The notes under the pieces are model-generated. The model was given only the letters and a program-made list of their open reading frames with translations, was not told the DNA's origin and did no database searches. Made by a program: the position numbers and the translations under genes. A stretch of 30,635 nt of DNA, taken from positions 1-30,635 of the forward strand of contig CAZOHG010000043.1 in the NCBI GenBank assembly GCA_964579725.1, written 5' to 3'. Positions 23,686 through 30,635 of this stretch are shown here, piece after piece (position 1 is the first letter of the stretch; each line of letters opens with the position of its first letter). The DNA comes from CAZOHG01 sp964579725 (GTDB lineage: Bacteria > Zhuqueibacterota > JdFR-76 > BMS3Abin05).

Positions 23686-26046
23686 ATGGCAATGAAAAGA
23701 CGTGATTTTGTAAAGACCACGGCAGCCGCAGCCGTTGCATCGGCTCTGGGCGTTAGCCTCAAAATTCCGAATCTCGGCGCGGAAATCCCTCCCGGCGAAA
23801 AAGACGTGGATAAATGGGTGAAGGGAACCTGCCGATTCTGCGGTGTGGGCTGTCGGTTGTATCTTGGAATTAAAAATGGCAAACCGGTAGCTGTGAAGGG
23901 TGTTGAGAATTCCAAAACAAATTTCGGTTTTCTTTGTATGAAGGGCTTCTTGCAGTACAAAATCTACAATCACCCCGATCGGCTGAAATATCCCCTATTG
24001 CGGCAGAAAAATGGTACTTTTAAGCGGATTTCTTGGGACAAAGCGATGGACATTATGGCCTCCAAATTTGCCCATGCCATTAAGAAATACGGCAAAAATT
24101 CGGTGGCCTACTACGGTTCCGGGCAGGCGCTGACGGAAGAAACCTATCTGATTCAAAAAATCTTTCGGGCCGGCATTGGGAACAGCAACGTCGAGGGCAA
24201 TCCGAGATTGTGCATGGCCAGTGCCGTGGGCGGTTATCTGACCACATTTGGGAAAGATGAACCCTCGGGCTCCTATTCGGATATCGAAAAGGCCACGTGC
24301 TTTTTCCTGATTGGGACGAACCAGGCCGAAGCGCACCCGGTGGTGTTCCGGCGCGTGATGAATCGAAAACTTTCCAACCCGGACGGCGTCAAGGTCATTG
24401 TGGCTGATCCGCGTGTTTCGCCCACATCCAGAATTGCGGATTTACACATGCAATTTCTGCCTGGCACCGATTTGGCCATTATGCATGCCATGGCCAATGT
24501 CATTGTCAACGAGGGCTTATACAACAAGGATTTTGTCGAGAATTTTGTGGATTTCAAAACGGTCAAGAACGGCAAGCCCGCCGCGATGACTTTTGAGGAA
24601 TACAAGAAATTTCTTGACGATTTCACGCCTGAAAAGGCTGAAAAAATCTCTAAATGCCCGGCGGACAAAATTCGTCAAGCAGCGCGATGGTTTGCCAAAT
24701 CAAGTGCCACGATGTCGATGTGGACAATGGGCCTGAATCAGAGAATCCGCGGCGTTTGGGCGAACAATTTGGTTCACAATTTACACTTGTTGACGGGACA
24801 AATTGGCAAACCCGGAGCCGACTCATTCTCGTTGACGGGCCAGCCCAACGCCTGCGGCGGCGTGCGTGAGGCGGGTGGTTTGTGTCACATCCTTCCGGGG
24901 CACCGGCTTGTGGCGAAAAAAGCCCACCGTGAGCAAATTGCCAAACTCTGGAATATTCCGGTGGAGCGGCTTCCGAAAAAACCGGGCTACCACACTGTGG
25001 CGATGTTTAAGGCCCTTACGGACGGAAAAATCAAGGCCATGTTGATTCACACCACCAATCCGACGCAATCCCTGCCCGATCTGGAACCTGTCATTAAGGG
25101 CTTTAAGCGGAAGGATAATTTCATCGTGGTCACCGATATTTTCCCCACGCGGACCACACAATTGGCCGATTTGGTGTTGCCGGCCGCCTTCCTGTTTGAA
25201 AAACCAGGTGTTTACGGCTGCACGGAACACCGTTCCCAATTGACCCAGAAAGCCATCGATCCCCCGGGTGAAGCCAGAGAAGAAATCCAGATTTTCCGGG
25301 AATTTTCTATCCGATTGGGCAAAAAACTCAAGGACCCTGTGTTTACACAAATTGTCAAAGACCTGAAAACCTCGGAAGATGTTTGGAACGATTACAGGCG
25401 TTGTACAAAAGGTCAGGATGTTGACCTCTGGGGTGCCACGTACGATCGCTTGAAAAAATCTCCCGATGGATTGCAATGGCCGGTGCCCACCGTAACCTCT
25501 CCGGGAACGCCAAAGCGCTACGTGAAAGGAATCGACCCGTTGGCCAAAGGGAAAGCCTGGATTCAGTTCTACGGGCATCCCAATGGTCGTGCCTTCATTT
25601 GGGCAAGACCGTACAAAGGTCCTGCCGAGCCGCCGGATGCCGAATATCCGTTCTATCTCACAACCGTCCGTGTCATTGAACAATGGCACACCATGACGAT
25701 GACGGGTCGCGTGCCGGAACTGTTGCGCGGGTTCCCGTACGCCTACGTGGAAATTAATCCCAAAGATGCTAAACGGTTGGGAATCAAACACGGCGATATG
25801 GTTGAAATTAAAAGTCGCCGCGGGAAAGTGGAACTTCCGGCGAAAATTGTGGAAGGCCCCATGGAAGGGTTGGTGGCGGTGCCGTGGCACGATCAGAATC
25901 TGAATCGAATGATTAATTTTGTGACTATTGAGGCGGTAGATCCGGGCTCAAAAGAACCCGAGTACAAGATCTGCGCGGTGAAAATTCGGAAGATTTCAGG
26001 ACCCAAACGGTTGAAATCCACCACGGTAGAAATGAAAATCGCATAG
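23686..26046 (+). CDS. napA: Periplasmic nitrate reductase catalytic subunit NapA
   Basis: Molybdoenzyme reducing nitrate to nitrite in the periplasm; 786 residues, normal for the small Desulfovibrio-type NapA. AAAGGAGGTGA precedes the ATG. A Tat signal with RRDFVK (5-10) is present. The [4Fe-4S] ligands are Cys49, Cys52, Cys56 and Cys84 (CRFCGVGC...CMKG). The Mo ligand is Cys176 in NPRLCMASAVGGY. Segments such as GINQR-type (GLNQRIRGVWANNLVHNLHLLTGQ), SLTGQPNACGGVR and HWHT-like EQWHTMTMTG are NapA-typical, which favours nitrate reductase over formate dehydrogenase (no selenocysteine codon). It would use bis-MGD, matching mobA. Followed by napD, G and H. Confidence 0.93.
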   Translation: MAMKRRDFVKTTAAAAVASALGVSLKIPNLGAEIPPGEKDVDKWVKGTCRFCGVGCRLYLGIKNGKPVAVKGVENSKTNFGFLCMKGFLQYKIYNHPDRLKYPLLRQKNGTFKRISWDKAMDIMASKFAHAIKKYGKNSVAYYGSGQALTEETYLIQKIFRAGIGNSNVEGNPRLCMASAVGGYLTTFGKDEPSGSYSDIEKATCFFLIGTNQAEAHPVVFRRVMNRKLSNPDGVKVIVADPRVSPTSRIADLHMQFLPGTDLAIMHAMANVIVNEGLYNKDFVENFVDFKTVKNGKPAAMTFEEYKKFLDDFTPEKAEKISKCPADKIRQAARWFAKSSATMSMWTMGLNQRIRGVWANNLVHNLHLLTGQIGKPGADSFSLTGQPNACGGVREAGGLCHILPGHRLVAKKAHREQIAKLWNIPVERLPKKPGYHTVAMFKALTDGKIKAMLIHTTNPTQSLPDLEPVIKGFKRKDNFIVVTDIFPTRTTQLADLVLPAAFLFEKPGVYGCTEHRSQLTQKAIDPPGEAREEIQIFREFSIRLGKKLKDPVFTQIVKDLKTSEDVWNDYRRCTKGQDVDLWGATYDRLKKSPDGLQWPVPTVTSPGTPKRYVKGIDPLAKGKAWIQFYGHPNGRAFIWARPYKGPAEPPDAEYPFYLTTVRVIEQWHTMTMTGRVPELLRGFPYAYVEINPKDAKRLGIKHGDMVEIKSRRGKVELPAKIVEGPMEGLVAVPWHDQNLNRMINFVTIEAVDPGSKEPEYKICAVKIRKISGPKRLKSTTVEMKIA

Positions 26047-26131
26047 CTACTCACGGAAAAAGGGGCGCCGGTTTCGGTTTGGTAAAATTGATCCGAATCG
26101 GCGCCCCGATTTGAATGCGGAGGTTTCGGGT

Positions 26132-26392
26132 ATGCCGATCACCGGGGTTGCCATTCAGACGATTCCCCAAAAAATGGAAGGGGTTTATGAATCTCTCCAA
26201 GGAATGGAGGGTGTAAGTCTTTACGGTCACGATCAAAAAGGCAATATTATTGCGGTTTTCGATACAAAAAACAAACAGGAGTTGGATGATTTAAGCAATC
26301 GAATCGAATCCATTGAAGGTGTGATTAAGGTCATGGGGGTGTACCATCATTTTGAGGACGACATTCCCCAATCCAAAAAAGCCAAAAAATGA
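26132..26392 (+). CDS. napD: NapD, Tat chaperone for NapA
   Basis: 86 residues, cytoplasmic. The ATG at 26132 has GGAGG 8 bases upstream, and the protein opens with MPITGVAIQT, like the I-S-S-hxV-x opening of NapD. The ferredoxin-like pattern continues with MEGVSLYGHD, GNIIAVF and IESIEGVIKVMGVYHHFED, all characteristic of NapD, which binds the Tat signal of NapA until the cofactor is inserted. Its stop overlaps the next start by four bases (ATGA), indicating coupled translation with napG. Confidence 0.88.
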   Translation: MPITGVAIQTIPQKMEGVYESLQGMEGVSLYGHDQKGNIIAVFDTKNKQELDDLSNRIESIEGVIKVMGVYHHFEDDIPQSKKAKK

Positions 26393-27012
26393 AATCGAAT
26401 GCAAAAGACTCGCAGCCAGTCGATCGCCGAACGGTTTTAAAATCATTCTTAACCATTGGGGCCGGTATTAGTTTGTCGGCACTGATGCCGGAGAGAGCCA
26501 TTTCGGGCATCCTGAATTCTCCGGTTAAGCGAAACGAATTGCGTCCGCCCGGGGCATTGCCCGAGTCGGATTTCATCGCCACCTGCATTCGCTGTGGTCG
26601 CTGCGCCGAAGTATGCCCCTATTATTCGATTGAGCCGATTTCCCTGAAAGGTGGCTTGCAGGCGGGCACCCCGCTGATTCATGTGGAACACATCGCTTGT
26701 TACCTGTGCATGGAATGCGTGAAGGTGTGTCCCACCGGAGCTTTGCAAAACGTACCTGCCGAGAAAGCCGGGATGGGACTGGCACGCATTGACGAAGAGC
26801 GTTGTTGGGCGTACAACGGCAAAGCCCTTTGCCGGGCCTGTTACGATGCCTGTCCGTTCAAAAATGTGGCGATTCAATTGATTCATCTGAAGCCGGTCAT
26901 TGTTGAGGATAAATGTGTGGGGTGCGGACTGTGTGTGGCTGCCTGTCCTGTTCAAATTCCAAGAGCTGTGAATGTGGATCCCCTTGAGGATCATCTGAAA
27001 CGGAGCGGTTAG
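26389..27012 (+). CDS. napG: NapG-like periplasmic ferredoxin (4 x [4Fe-4S])
   Basis: 207 residues with a Tat signal (DRRTVLKSFLTIGAG), so exported folded. Four cysteine clusters are visible: CIRCGRCAEVCP, CYLCMECVKVCP, the C-x-C-x2-C group around CWAYNGKALCRACYDACP, and CVGCGLCVAACP. NapG works with NapH to oxidise quinol and pass electrons towards NapA. The start overlaps napD by ATGA, and napH follows after two bases. The order A-D-G-H is as in Desulfovibrio. Confidence 0.9.
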   Translation: MKSNAKDSQPVDRRTVLKSFLTIGAGISLSALMPERAISGILNSPVKRNELRPPGALPESDFIATCIRCGRCAEVCPYYSIEPISLKGGLQAGTPLIHVEHIACYLCMECVKVCPTGALQNVPAEKAGMGLARIDEERCWAYNGKALCRACYDACPFKNVAIQLIHLKPVIVEDKCVGCGLCVAACPVQIPRAVNVDPLEDHLKRSG

Positions 27013-27014
27013 AG

Positions 27015-27905
27015 TTGGCAAAAAAGGCCAAAAAGAAAAGGGTTTATTTTAAATATCGACGTACGGTTCAGATTTTCAGTTTGGTGTTTCTGTTGGCAGT
27101 CCCGTTTCTTAATCTTATTGGCATTCATTTTTTTAACGGATGGTACCAATCTCTGGGGGTAGGGTATTGGTTTATTGCCTCTCCTCTGGAATCGTTTGAA
27201 AGTTTTCTGATTTCCAGAACGTTTTTTTTAACACTTTTCGTATCGTTTTTGACGCCCTTTTTGCTGGCGCTTATTCTGGGACGGGTATTTTGCAGTTGGC
27301 TGTGTCCCTTCGGACTTCTTTCGGAATGGGTGTCGGATTTTCGGCAGTGGATTTATCGAAAATGGCTGCATGTCTCTCATCCGCCGGAAGGTCTTTTTCG
27401 CGTACCGCGGTGGATTGTGTGGATTGTTTTAACGGCCGAGATTGCAGCCTCTCTCATGGTAGGAACCAGTTTGTTTTCCATTTATTCACCGCCGGGCGTC
27501 ATTGGGCGGGAGGCGATGCGTTTGGCCTTTTTTCACATTTTCGGGGGAGAAATTCTTTTTATCCTGATTTTTCTCACGCTTGAATTGTTTGTGGTTCGCA
27601 GGGGATTTTGCCGCTATGTGTGTCCGTTGGGGGCGTCTCTTTCGCTCTTGGGACAGCCGAGAAAATTGCGGGTAGAATTGACGCCTTCAAAATGTGCCTC
27701 TATTTGTCGGGTCTGCGACAACCACGAGATTTGTACCTGGGGACTGATGCCCAAATTGGGGGAGGGCAATTCCATTTATTGCACCAATTGCGGAGACTGC
27801 ATCGATATTTGTCCCTTCGATGCCCTGAAGTTTGTGTGGAAAAGTCGGCAATCCGTAGCGGATGTTGAAAAAAATCGTAGCGTGGAACATGGGAATGGAC
27901 GTTAG
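27015..27905 (+). CDS. napH: NapH, membrane quinol dehydrogenase subunit
   Basis: 296 residues beginning with TTG; GGAG at 27002-27005 is the only ribosome site, and napG ends two bases before. About four membrane segments (about 18-38, 62-88, 128-150, 170-195). The NapH cysteine motifs CSWLCPFG and CRYVCPLG are present, followed by CXXXCXXC-type clusters (CASICRVCDNHEIC and CTNCGDCIDICP) that bind [4Fe-4S] centres on the cytoplasmic side. With NapG it offers a route from menaquinol to the periplasm without NapC. Its end overlaps the next gene. Confidence 0.92.
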   Translation: MAKKAKKKRVYFKYRRTVQIFSLVFLLAVPFLNLIGIHFFNGWYQSLGVGYWFIASPLESFESFLISRTFFLTLFVSFLTPFLLALILGRVFCSWLCPFGLLSEWVSDFRQWIYRKWLHVSHPPEGLFRVPRWIVWIVLTAEIAASLMVGTSLFSIYSPPGVIGREAMRLAFFHIFGGEILFILIFLTLELFVVRRGFCRYVCPLGASLSLLGQPRKLRVELTPSKCASICRVCDNHEICTWGLMPKLGEGNSIYCTNCGDCIDICPFDALKFVWKSRQSVADVEKNRSVEHGNGR

Positions 27906-28530
27906 CCGGAGAGAATTTTTTTCACTCGGATTGAAATCCCTTCGGGAAAAACTGCCGGGGCAAAAGAATTCGCCCAAAAGCACCAATCGAGGGGCTGTTC
28001 GACCCATTTTAAGGCCCCCCGGAGCGGTCTTCGAAGATAGGCTGGCGGCCACGTGTACCAGCTGCGGCGATTGTGTGGTCGCCTGCAAGCAGGAAGCCAT
28101 CCGGCTGCTGGATCACCGAGCCGGAAAATATCAGGGCACGCCGGCTATTATTCCAAGGCTTCAGCCCTGTCTGTATTGCGATGATTTCCCCTGCGTCAGT
28201 GCTTGCAAGGAAGGGGCATTGACCTTCGATTTTTTGAAGATGGGGGTAGCGAAAATCGACACAAAGCGTTGTTTCAATTATCGCGGTGGCTGGTGCGATT
28301 CCTGTTTCCAAAAATGTCCCTTTTCGGGGAAAGCCATTCGATTTGAAGCGGGACTTCGGCTCAAAATCGATCCGGAATTTTGTACGGGGTGCGGTATTTG
28401 TGAGCATGTCTGTCCGGAATCGCCGCCGGCCATTCGTATTCTTCCGCTGGAAATTGGGGTTTCAAACAAATTGGGGGGAGATCATTCCGTGAGTGCAACA
28501 CGTCATAAAAATGGAGGCATCTATGGCTGA
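27862..28530 (+). CDS. Second 4 x [4Fe-4S] ferredoxin, NapF/NapG-like
   Basis: Up to 222 residues. The start is uncertain: ATG 27862 overlaps napH by 44 bases, while ATG 27895 (MDVSRREFF) overlaps by only 11 and puts the twin-arginine-like SRREFFSLGL at the N-terminus; none has a good ribosome site. Cysteine clusters are CTSCGDCVVAC, CLYCDDFPCVSAC, CFNYRGGWCDSCFQKCP and CTGCGICEHVC, with the same four-cluster order as the napG product, so the two may be paralogues. NapF proteins start with a similar SRR-xF segment and stay in the cytoplasm to help NapA maturation; export as a NapG-like carrier is the alternative. Overlaps the Rieske gene by 8 bases. Confidence 0.8.
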   Translation: MLKKIVAWNMGMDVSRREFFSLGLKSLREKLPGQKNSPKSTNRGAVRPILRPPGAVFEDRLAATCTSCGDCVVACKQEAIRLLDHRAGKYQGTPAIIPRLQPCLYCDDFPCVSACKEGALTFDFLKMGVAKIDTKRCFNYRGGWCDSCFQKCPFSGKAIRFEAGLRLKIDPEFCTGCGICEHVCPESPPAIRILPLEIGVSNKLGGDHSVSATRHKNGGIYG

Positions 28531-28996
28531 AGAAAAAGAAGAAGTGCAAAAGGAGGGACGCCGAAATTTTCTGGCCAACCTTCTGTACGGGGGAGGAATC
28601 TTAGCCGCCCTGGGGGGATTTACGGCGGGTCTTTTTCGCTTTATTATTCCGGAAAAAAGACCCCCCAAAATGCAGGAAATCCTCGTGGCGCATTTTGATG
28701 AAATTGAATTGGGGGACGCCAAACCCATGGAGGTGGCCGGGCAAAAGATATTCGTGGTTCATTTAAAAGAAGGTTATCGAGTGCTTTCGGCCATTTGTAC
28801 CCACCTTGGGTGTATTGTTCAGTGGCAAAAAGAAAACCAGCAATTCTTTTGTCCCTGCCACAAAGGACGGTATCGGCCTGACGGTACGGTCATTTCCGGC
28901 CCTCCGCCTCGGCCGCTGGATCATTTTCGCGTGGAGGTGAAAACCGGCCTCGTTTACGTCTGGATGAAAGAAAAATACACGGGAGGGCTCGTATGA
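28523..28996 (+). CDS. Rieske [2Fe-2S] protein of a bc-type complex
   Basis: 157 residues; the ATG at 28523 has GGAGG 5 bases upstream. The N-terminus has GRRNFLAN and one membrane anchor (about 22-42), as usual for Tat-inserted Rieske proteins. Cluster ligands are Cys92 and His94 in CTHLGC and Cys110 and His113 in CPCH; Cys97 and Cys112 would form the stabilising disulfide. The tail GPPPRPLDHFRVEV is typical of bc1/b6f Rieske proteins. It takes electrons from quinol at the Qo site. It overlaps the cytochrome b gene by four bases, so the two form a complex. Confidence 0.93.
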   Translation: MAEEKEEVQKEGRRNFLANLLYGGGILAALGGFTAGLFRFIIPEKRPPKMQEILVAHFDEIELGDAKPMEVAGQKIFVVHLKEGYRVLSAICTHLGCIVQWQKENQQFFCPCHKGRYRPDGTVISGPPPRPLDHFRVEVKTGLVYVWMKEKYTGGLV

Positions 28997-30045
28997 GTGT
29001 GTTCAAAAAGAATTGGTGGATCGAACGCGTTCCGATCGATTACGAAAAGGCAATCGGTGTGGTTCGAGATCTGGTGATTAAAGAACCGATTCCGAATCAC
29101 ATGAAAAAATGGTACTACGCAATGGGTGCCACCCCCCTGATTCTGTTTTTGCTTCAGGTCACCACGGGACTTTTGTTGACCTTTTATTTTATTCCCTCGC
29201 CTCACATGGCTTATGAAAGCGTGCGGCATATTCAGCAGGATGTCCCGTTGGGATTCTGGATTCGCGGGCTGCACCGATGGGGGGCCAATTTAATGATTAT
29301 TGCGGTTTTTCTTCACATGATTCGGGTGTTCTTTACCCGAGCTTACCGTAAACCCCGAGAAATTAATTGGATTCTGGGAACCCTGCTGCTCGGAACGACC
29401 CTCACAATGGGATTTACCGGCTATTCACTGACCTACAACCAGCTTTCTTATTGGGCAACCACAGTCGGGACGAATCTTGTAGACAAAGTTCCTTTCATCG
29501 GACACTGGCTGCTGACGTTTATGCGAGGCGGGGAGGAAATTACCGCCAACACACTAACCCGCTTTTTTGTTTTGCATGAGTTGTTTGTCCCGTTGATTCT
29601 CTTTACCCTCATCGCCGCCCATATTTTTATGATTCATCTTCACGGAGTGGCTGAATTGGAGGGGCACGAGGACGAAGGGCACTACCCTTTTTATCCCGAC
29701 CATTTTGTAAAGGGCATTTACGTCACGCTGTTTTTGTTGACGATGATGAGCACCCTGGCAATTTTAATCCCCCCGGGGATTGGCGTTCCGGCCAATCCGG
29801 CGCAAACACCATTGCACATTAAGCCTGAGTGGTATTTTTATTCGATCTACGGCTTGCTCAAATTGGTACCGCTCTGGCTGGGCGTATATTTTGTCCTGGC
29901 CTTTTTGATTGTTCTGGTGTTTTGGCCGTTTATTGACGAATGGTTTCGAGCCAAATGGCCCAAAGCACCCATTGGTTACGCCTTAGGAAGCGCCACAGCC
30001 GTTTTAGCGTTGGTTTTTACGATCATGGAATTGTTGGCAAAATAA
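28993..30045 (+). CDS. Full-length cytochrome b of a Rieske/cytochrome b complex
   Basis: 350 residues with about eight membrane helices, combining the N-terminal haem-carrying part and the C-terminal part in one chain. Haem ligands are His94 and His108 on one helix and His195 and His210 on another (b6f-like spacing in the second pair). The Qo-site motif is PEWYFY (278-283). Start overlaps the Rieske gene (ATGA). No cytochrome c1 or f gene follows; instead a multihaem cytochrome starts 18 bases later, which presumably accepts the electrons. Confidence 0.93.
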   Translation: MSVFKKNWWIERVPIDYEKAIGVVRDLVIKEPIPNHMKKWYYAMGATPLILFLLQVTTGLLLTFYFIPSPHMAYESVRHIQQDVPLGFWIRGLHRWGANLMIIAVFLHMIRVFFTRAYRKPREINWILGTLLLGTTLTMGFTGYSLTYNQLSYWATTVGTNLVDKVPFIGHWLLTFMRGGEEITANTLTRFFVLHELFVPLILFTLIAAHIFMIHLHGVAELEGHEDEGHYPFYPDHFVKGIYVTLFLLTMMSTLAILIPPGIGVPANPAQTPLHIKPEWYFYSIYGLLKLVPLWLGVYFVLAFLIVLVFWPFIDEWFRAKWPKAPIGYALGSATAVLALVFTIMELLAK

Positions 30046-30063
30046 ATAAAGGAGGGTATTTTA

Positions 30064-30635
30064 ATGGCCAAAGGAGATGGAGCGAAGTATCTGGTTGGAA
30101 TTTTTGCGACCCTATTTTTGGTCACGCTGGTCATTGTTGCCGGAATTGAGACCAAAAAAAGCGAATCGACCAAGCCGGAAATTGAACTGACAGGCAAAAG
30201 TAAACAGTGCGTCACCTGTCATGAGAAGAAAGGCATTGCAGTCAAACAAATTGAACAATGGAAGGACAGTAAGCACGCCGAGTACGGCATCGGGTGTATT
30301 GAATGCCACGCGGCTCAAAAGGGCGATTTTGACGCCTTTACGTGTCCCGGTAGCGATATTTTAATCGGCCGGTACCCGACGCCCAAAGATTGCAGTACGT
30401 GCCACGAAAAAGAGGTCAAGGATTACGCTGACAGTAAACATGCCCACCAATTTTGGCTTTTGCACAACGATGACCGCGCCGTGTACGAATTCCCCATGGC
30501 CGTTAAACACGGGTGCGAGCAGTGCCATCGCATCGGGCAAATGTGGCCGGACGGCAGTGTGGGCGATTGTTCGGCGTGCCACGCTCGTCATTCTTTCAAA
30601 ATTGCCCAGGCGAGGAATCCCAAAACGTGTGGTGA
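30064..30635 (+). CDS. Membrane-anchored multihaem c-type cytochrome, HAO-family-like (partial)
   Basis: The first 190 codons of a gene cut by the window end. AAAGGAGG (from about 30048) precedes the ATG. Residues 9-27 are an N-terminal membrane anchor. Five CXXCH motifs are visible (CVTCH, CIECH, CSTCH, CEQCH, CSACH) and a sixth may begin at the edge (CG). The spacing and the phrases WKDSKHAEYGIGCIECH, PTPKDCSTCHEKEVKDYADSKHA and VKHGCEQCHRIGQMWPDGSVGDCSACHARH resemble octahaem proteins of the hydroxylamine oxidoreductase family. Such proteins oxidise hydroxylamine or reduce nitrite; clustering with nap and a bc-type complex favours a reductive or electron-accepting role. Whether a C-terminal cross-link tyrosine exists cannot be seen. 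Confidence 0.8.
   Translation, partial: MAKGDGAKYLVGIFATLFLVTLVIVAGIETKKSESTKPEIELTGKSKQCVTCHEKKGIAVKQIEQWKDSKHAEYGIGCIECHAAQKGDFDAFTCPGSDILIGRYPTPKDCSTCHEKEVKDYADSKHAHQFWLLHNDDRAVYEFPMAVKHGCEQCHRIGQMWPDGSVGDCSACHARHSFKIAQARNPKTCG

Noticed and set aside
24823..25890. Minus-strand open frame of 355 codons
   Set aside because: Antisense to napA, whose reading frame is conserved throughout; composition is that of a shadow.
23686..26046. Formate dehydrogenase assignment for the molybdoenzyme
   Set aside because: No selenocysteine codon at the metal site; NPRLCMASAV and SLTGQPNACGGVR plus napD-G-H neighbours point to NapA.

Overview
The window looks like a chromosomal segment of a Gram-negative, probably anaerobic or facultative bacterium of the FCB superphylum (Calditrichota, KSB1 or Ignavibacteriota-like). 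This is an inference. The evidence is a C-terminal secretion-sorting domain with the LAQNYPNPFN signature (3529-4143), an outer-membrane porin, Tat-exported periplasmic redox enzymes and strong AGGAGG ribosome sites. No rRNA, tRNA, CRISPR array or insertion sequence was recognised.

Left part (1-11434), general envelope and hydrolase genes: an exported acetyl-xylan-esterase-like alpha/beta hydrolase; a secreted Big2/sorting-domain protein broken by one in-frame TAA; an S9 prolyl-oligopeptidase-family peptidase on the minus strand; a large SppA-type S49 protease with a beta-rich N-terminal extension; a palindrome-rich intergenic repeat; a patatin-like phospholipase; and a short-chain dehydrogenase.

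Middle part (11435-20106), regulation and molybdenum cofactor: an NtrC-family sigma-54 response regulator overlaps a MobA-like guanylyltransferase. Then comes a 600-base leader with a good match to the molybdenum cofactor (Moco) riboswitch, followed by an intrinsic terminator. The operon it precedes encodes an ECF-S-like membrane protein, an exported protein with two molybdopterin-oxidoreductase-like domains and one CXXCH haem motif, and a THEP1-like NTPase. After that lie a small coiled-coil protein, a tandem HD/HD-GYP protein and a PAS sensor histidine kinase.

Right part (20107-30635), a nitrogen-oxide respiration island read from a near-consensus -24/-12 sigma-54 promoter: a divergent MoeA-like protein, a porin, a tetrahaem NapM-like cytochrome, NapA, NapD, NapG, NapH, a second ferredoxin (NapF/G-like), a Rieske protein, a full-length cytochrome b, and the start of a multihaem cytochrome resembling the hydroxylamine oxidoreductase (HAO) family that runs off the window. 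There is no NapB or NapC. The layout suggests that quinol electrons pass through NapGH and/or the Rieske-cytochrome b complex to periplasmic multihaem proteins, then to nitrate (NapA) and perhaps to nitrite or hydroxylamine (HAO-like protein).

The most interesting regulatory signal is an identical inverted repeat, TGACG-N6-CGTCA. It occurs both upstream of the sigma-54 promoter of the respiration operon (20140-20155) and upstream of the Moco-riboswitch operon (13563-13578). In each place a degenerate second copy lies exactly 19 bases on. This suggests one regulator ties cofactor supply to the molybdoenzyme operon.
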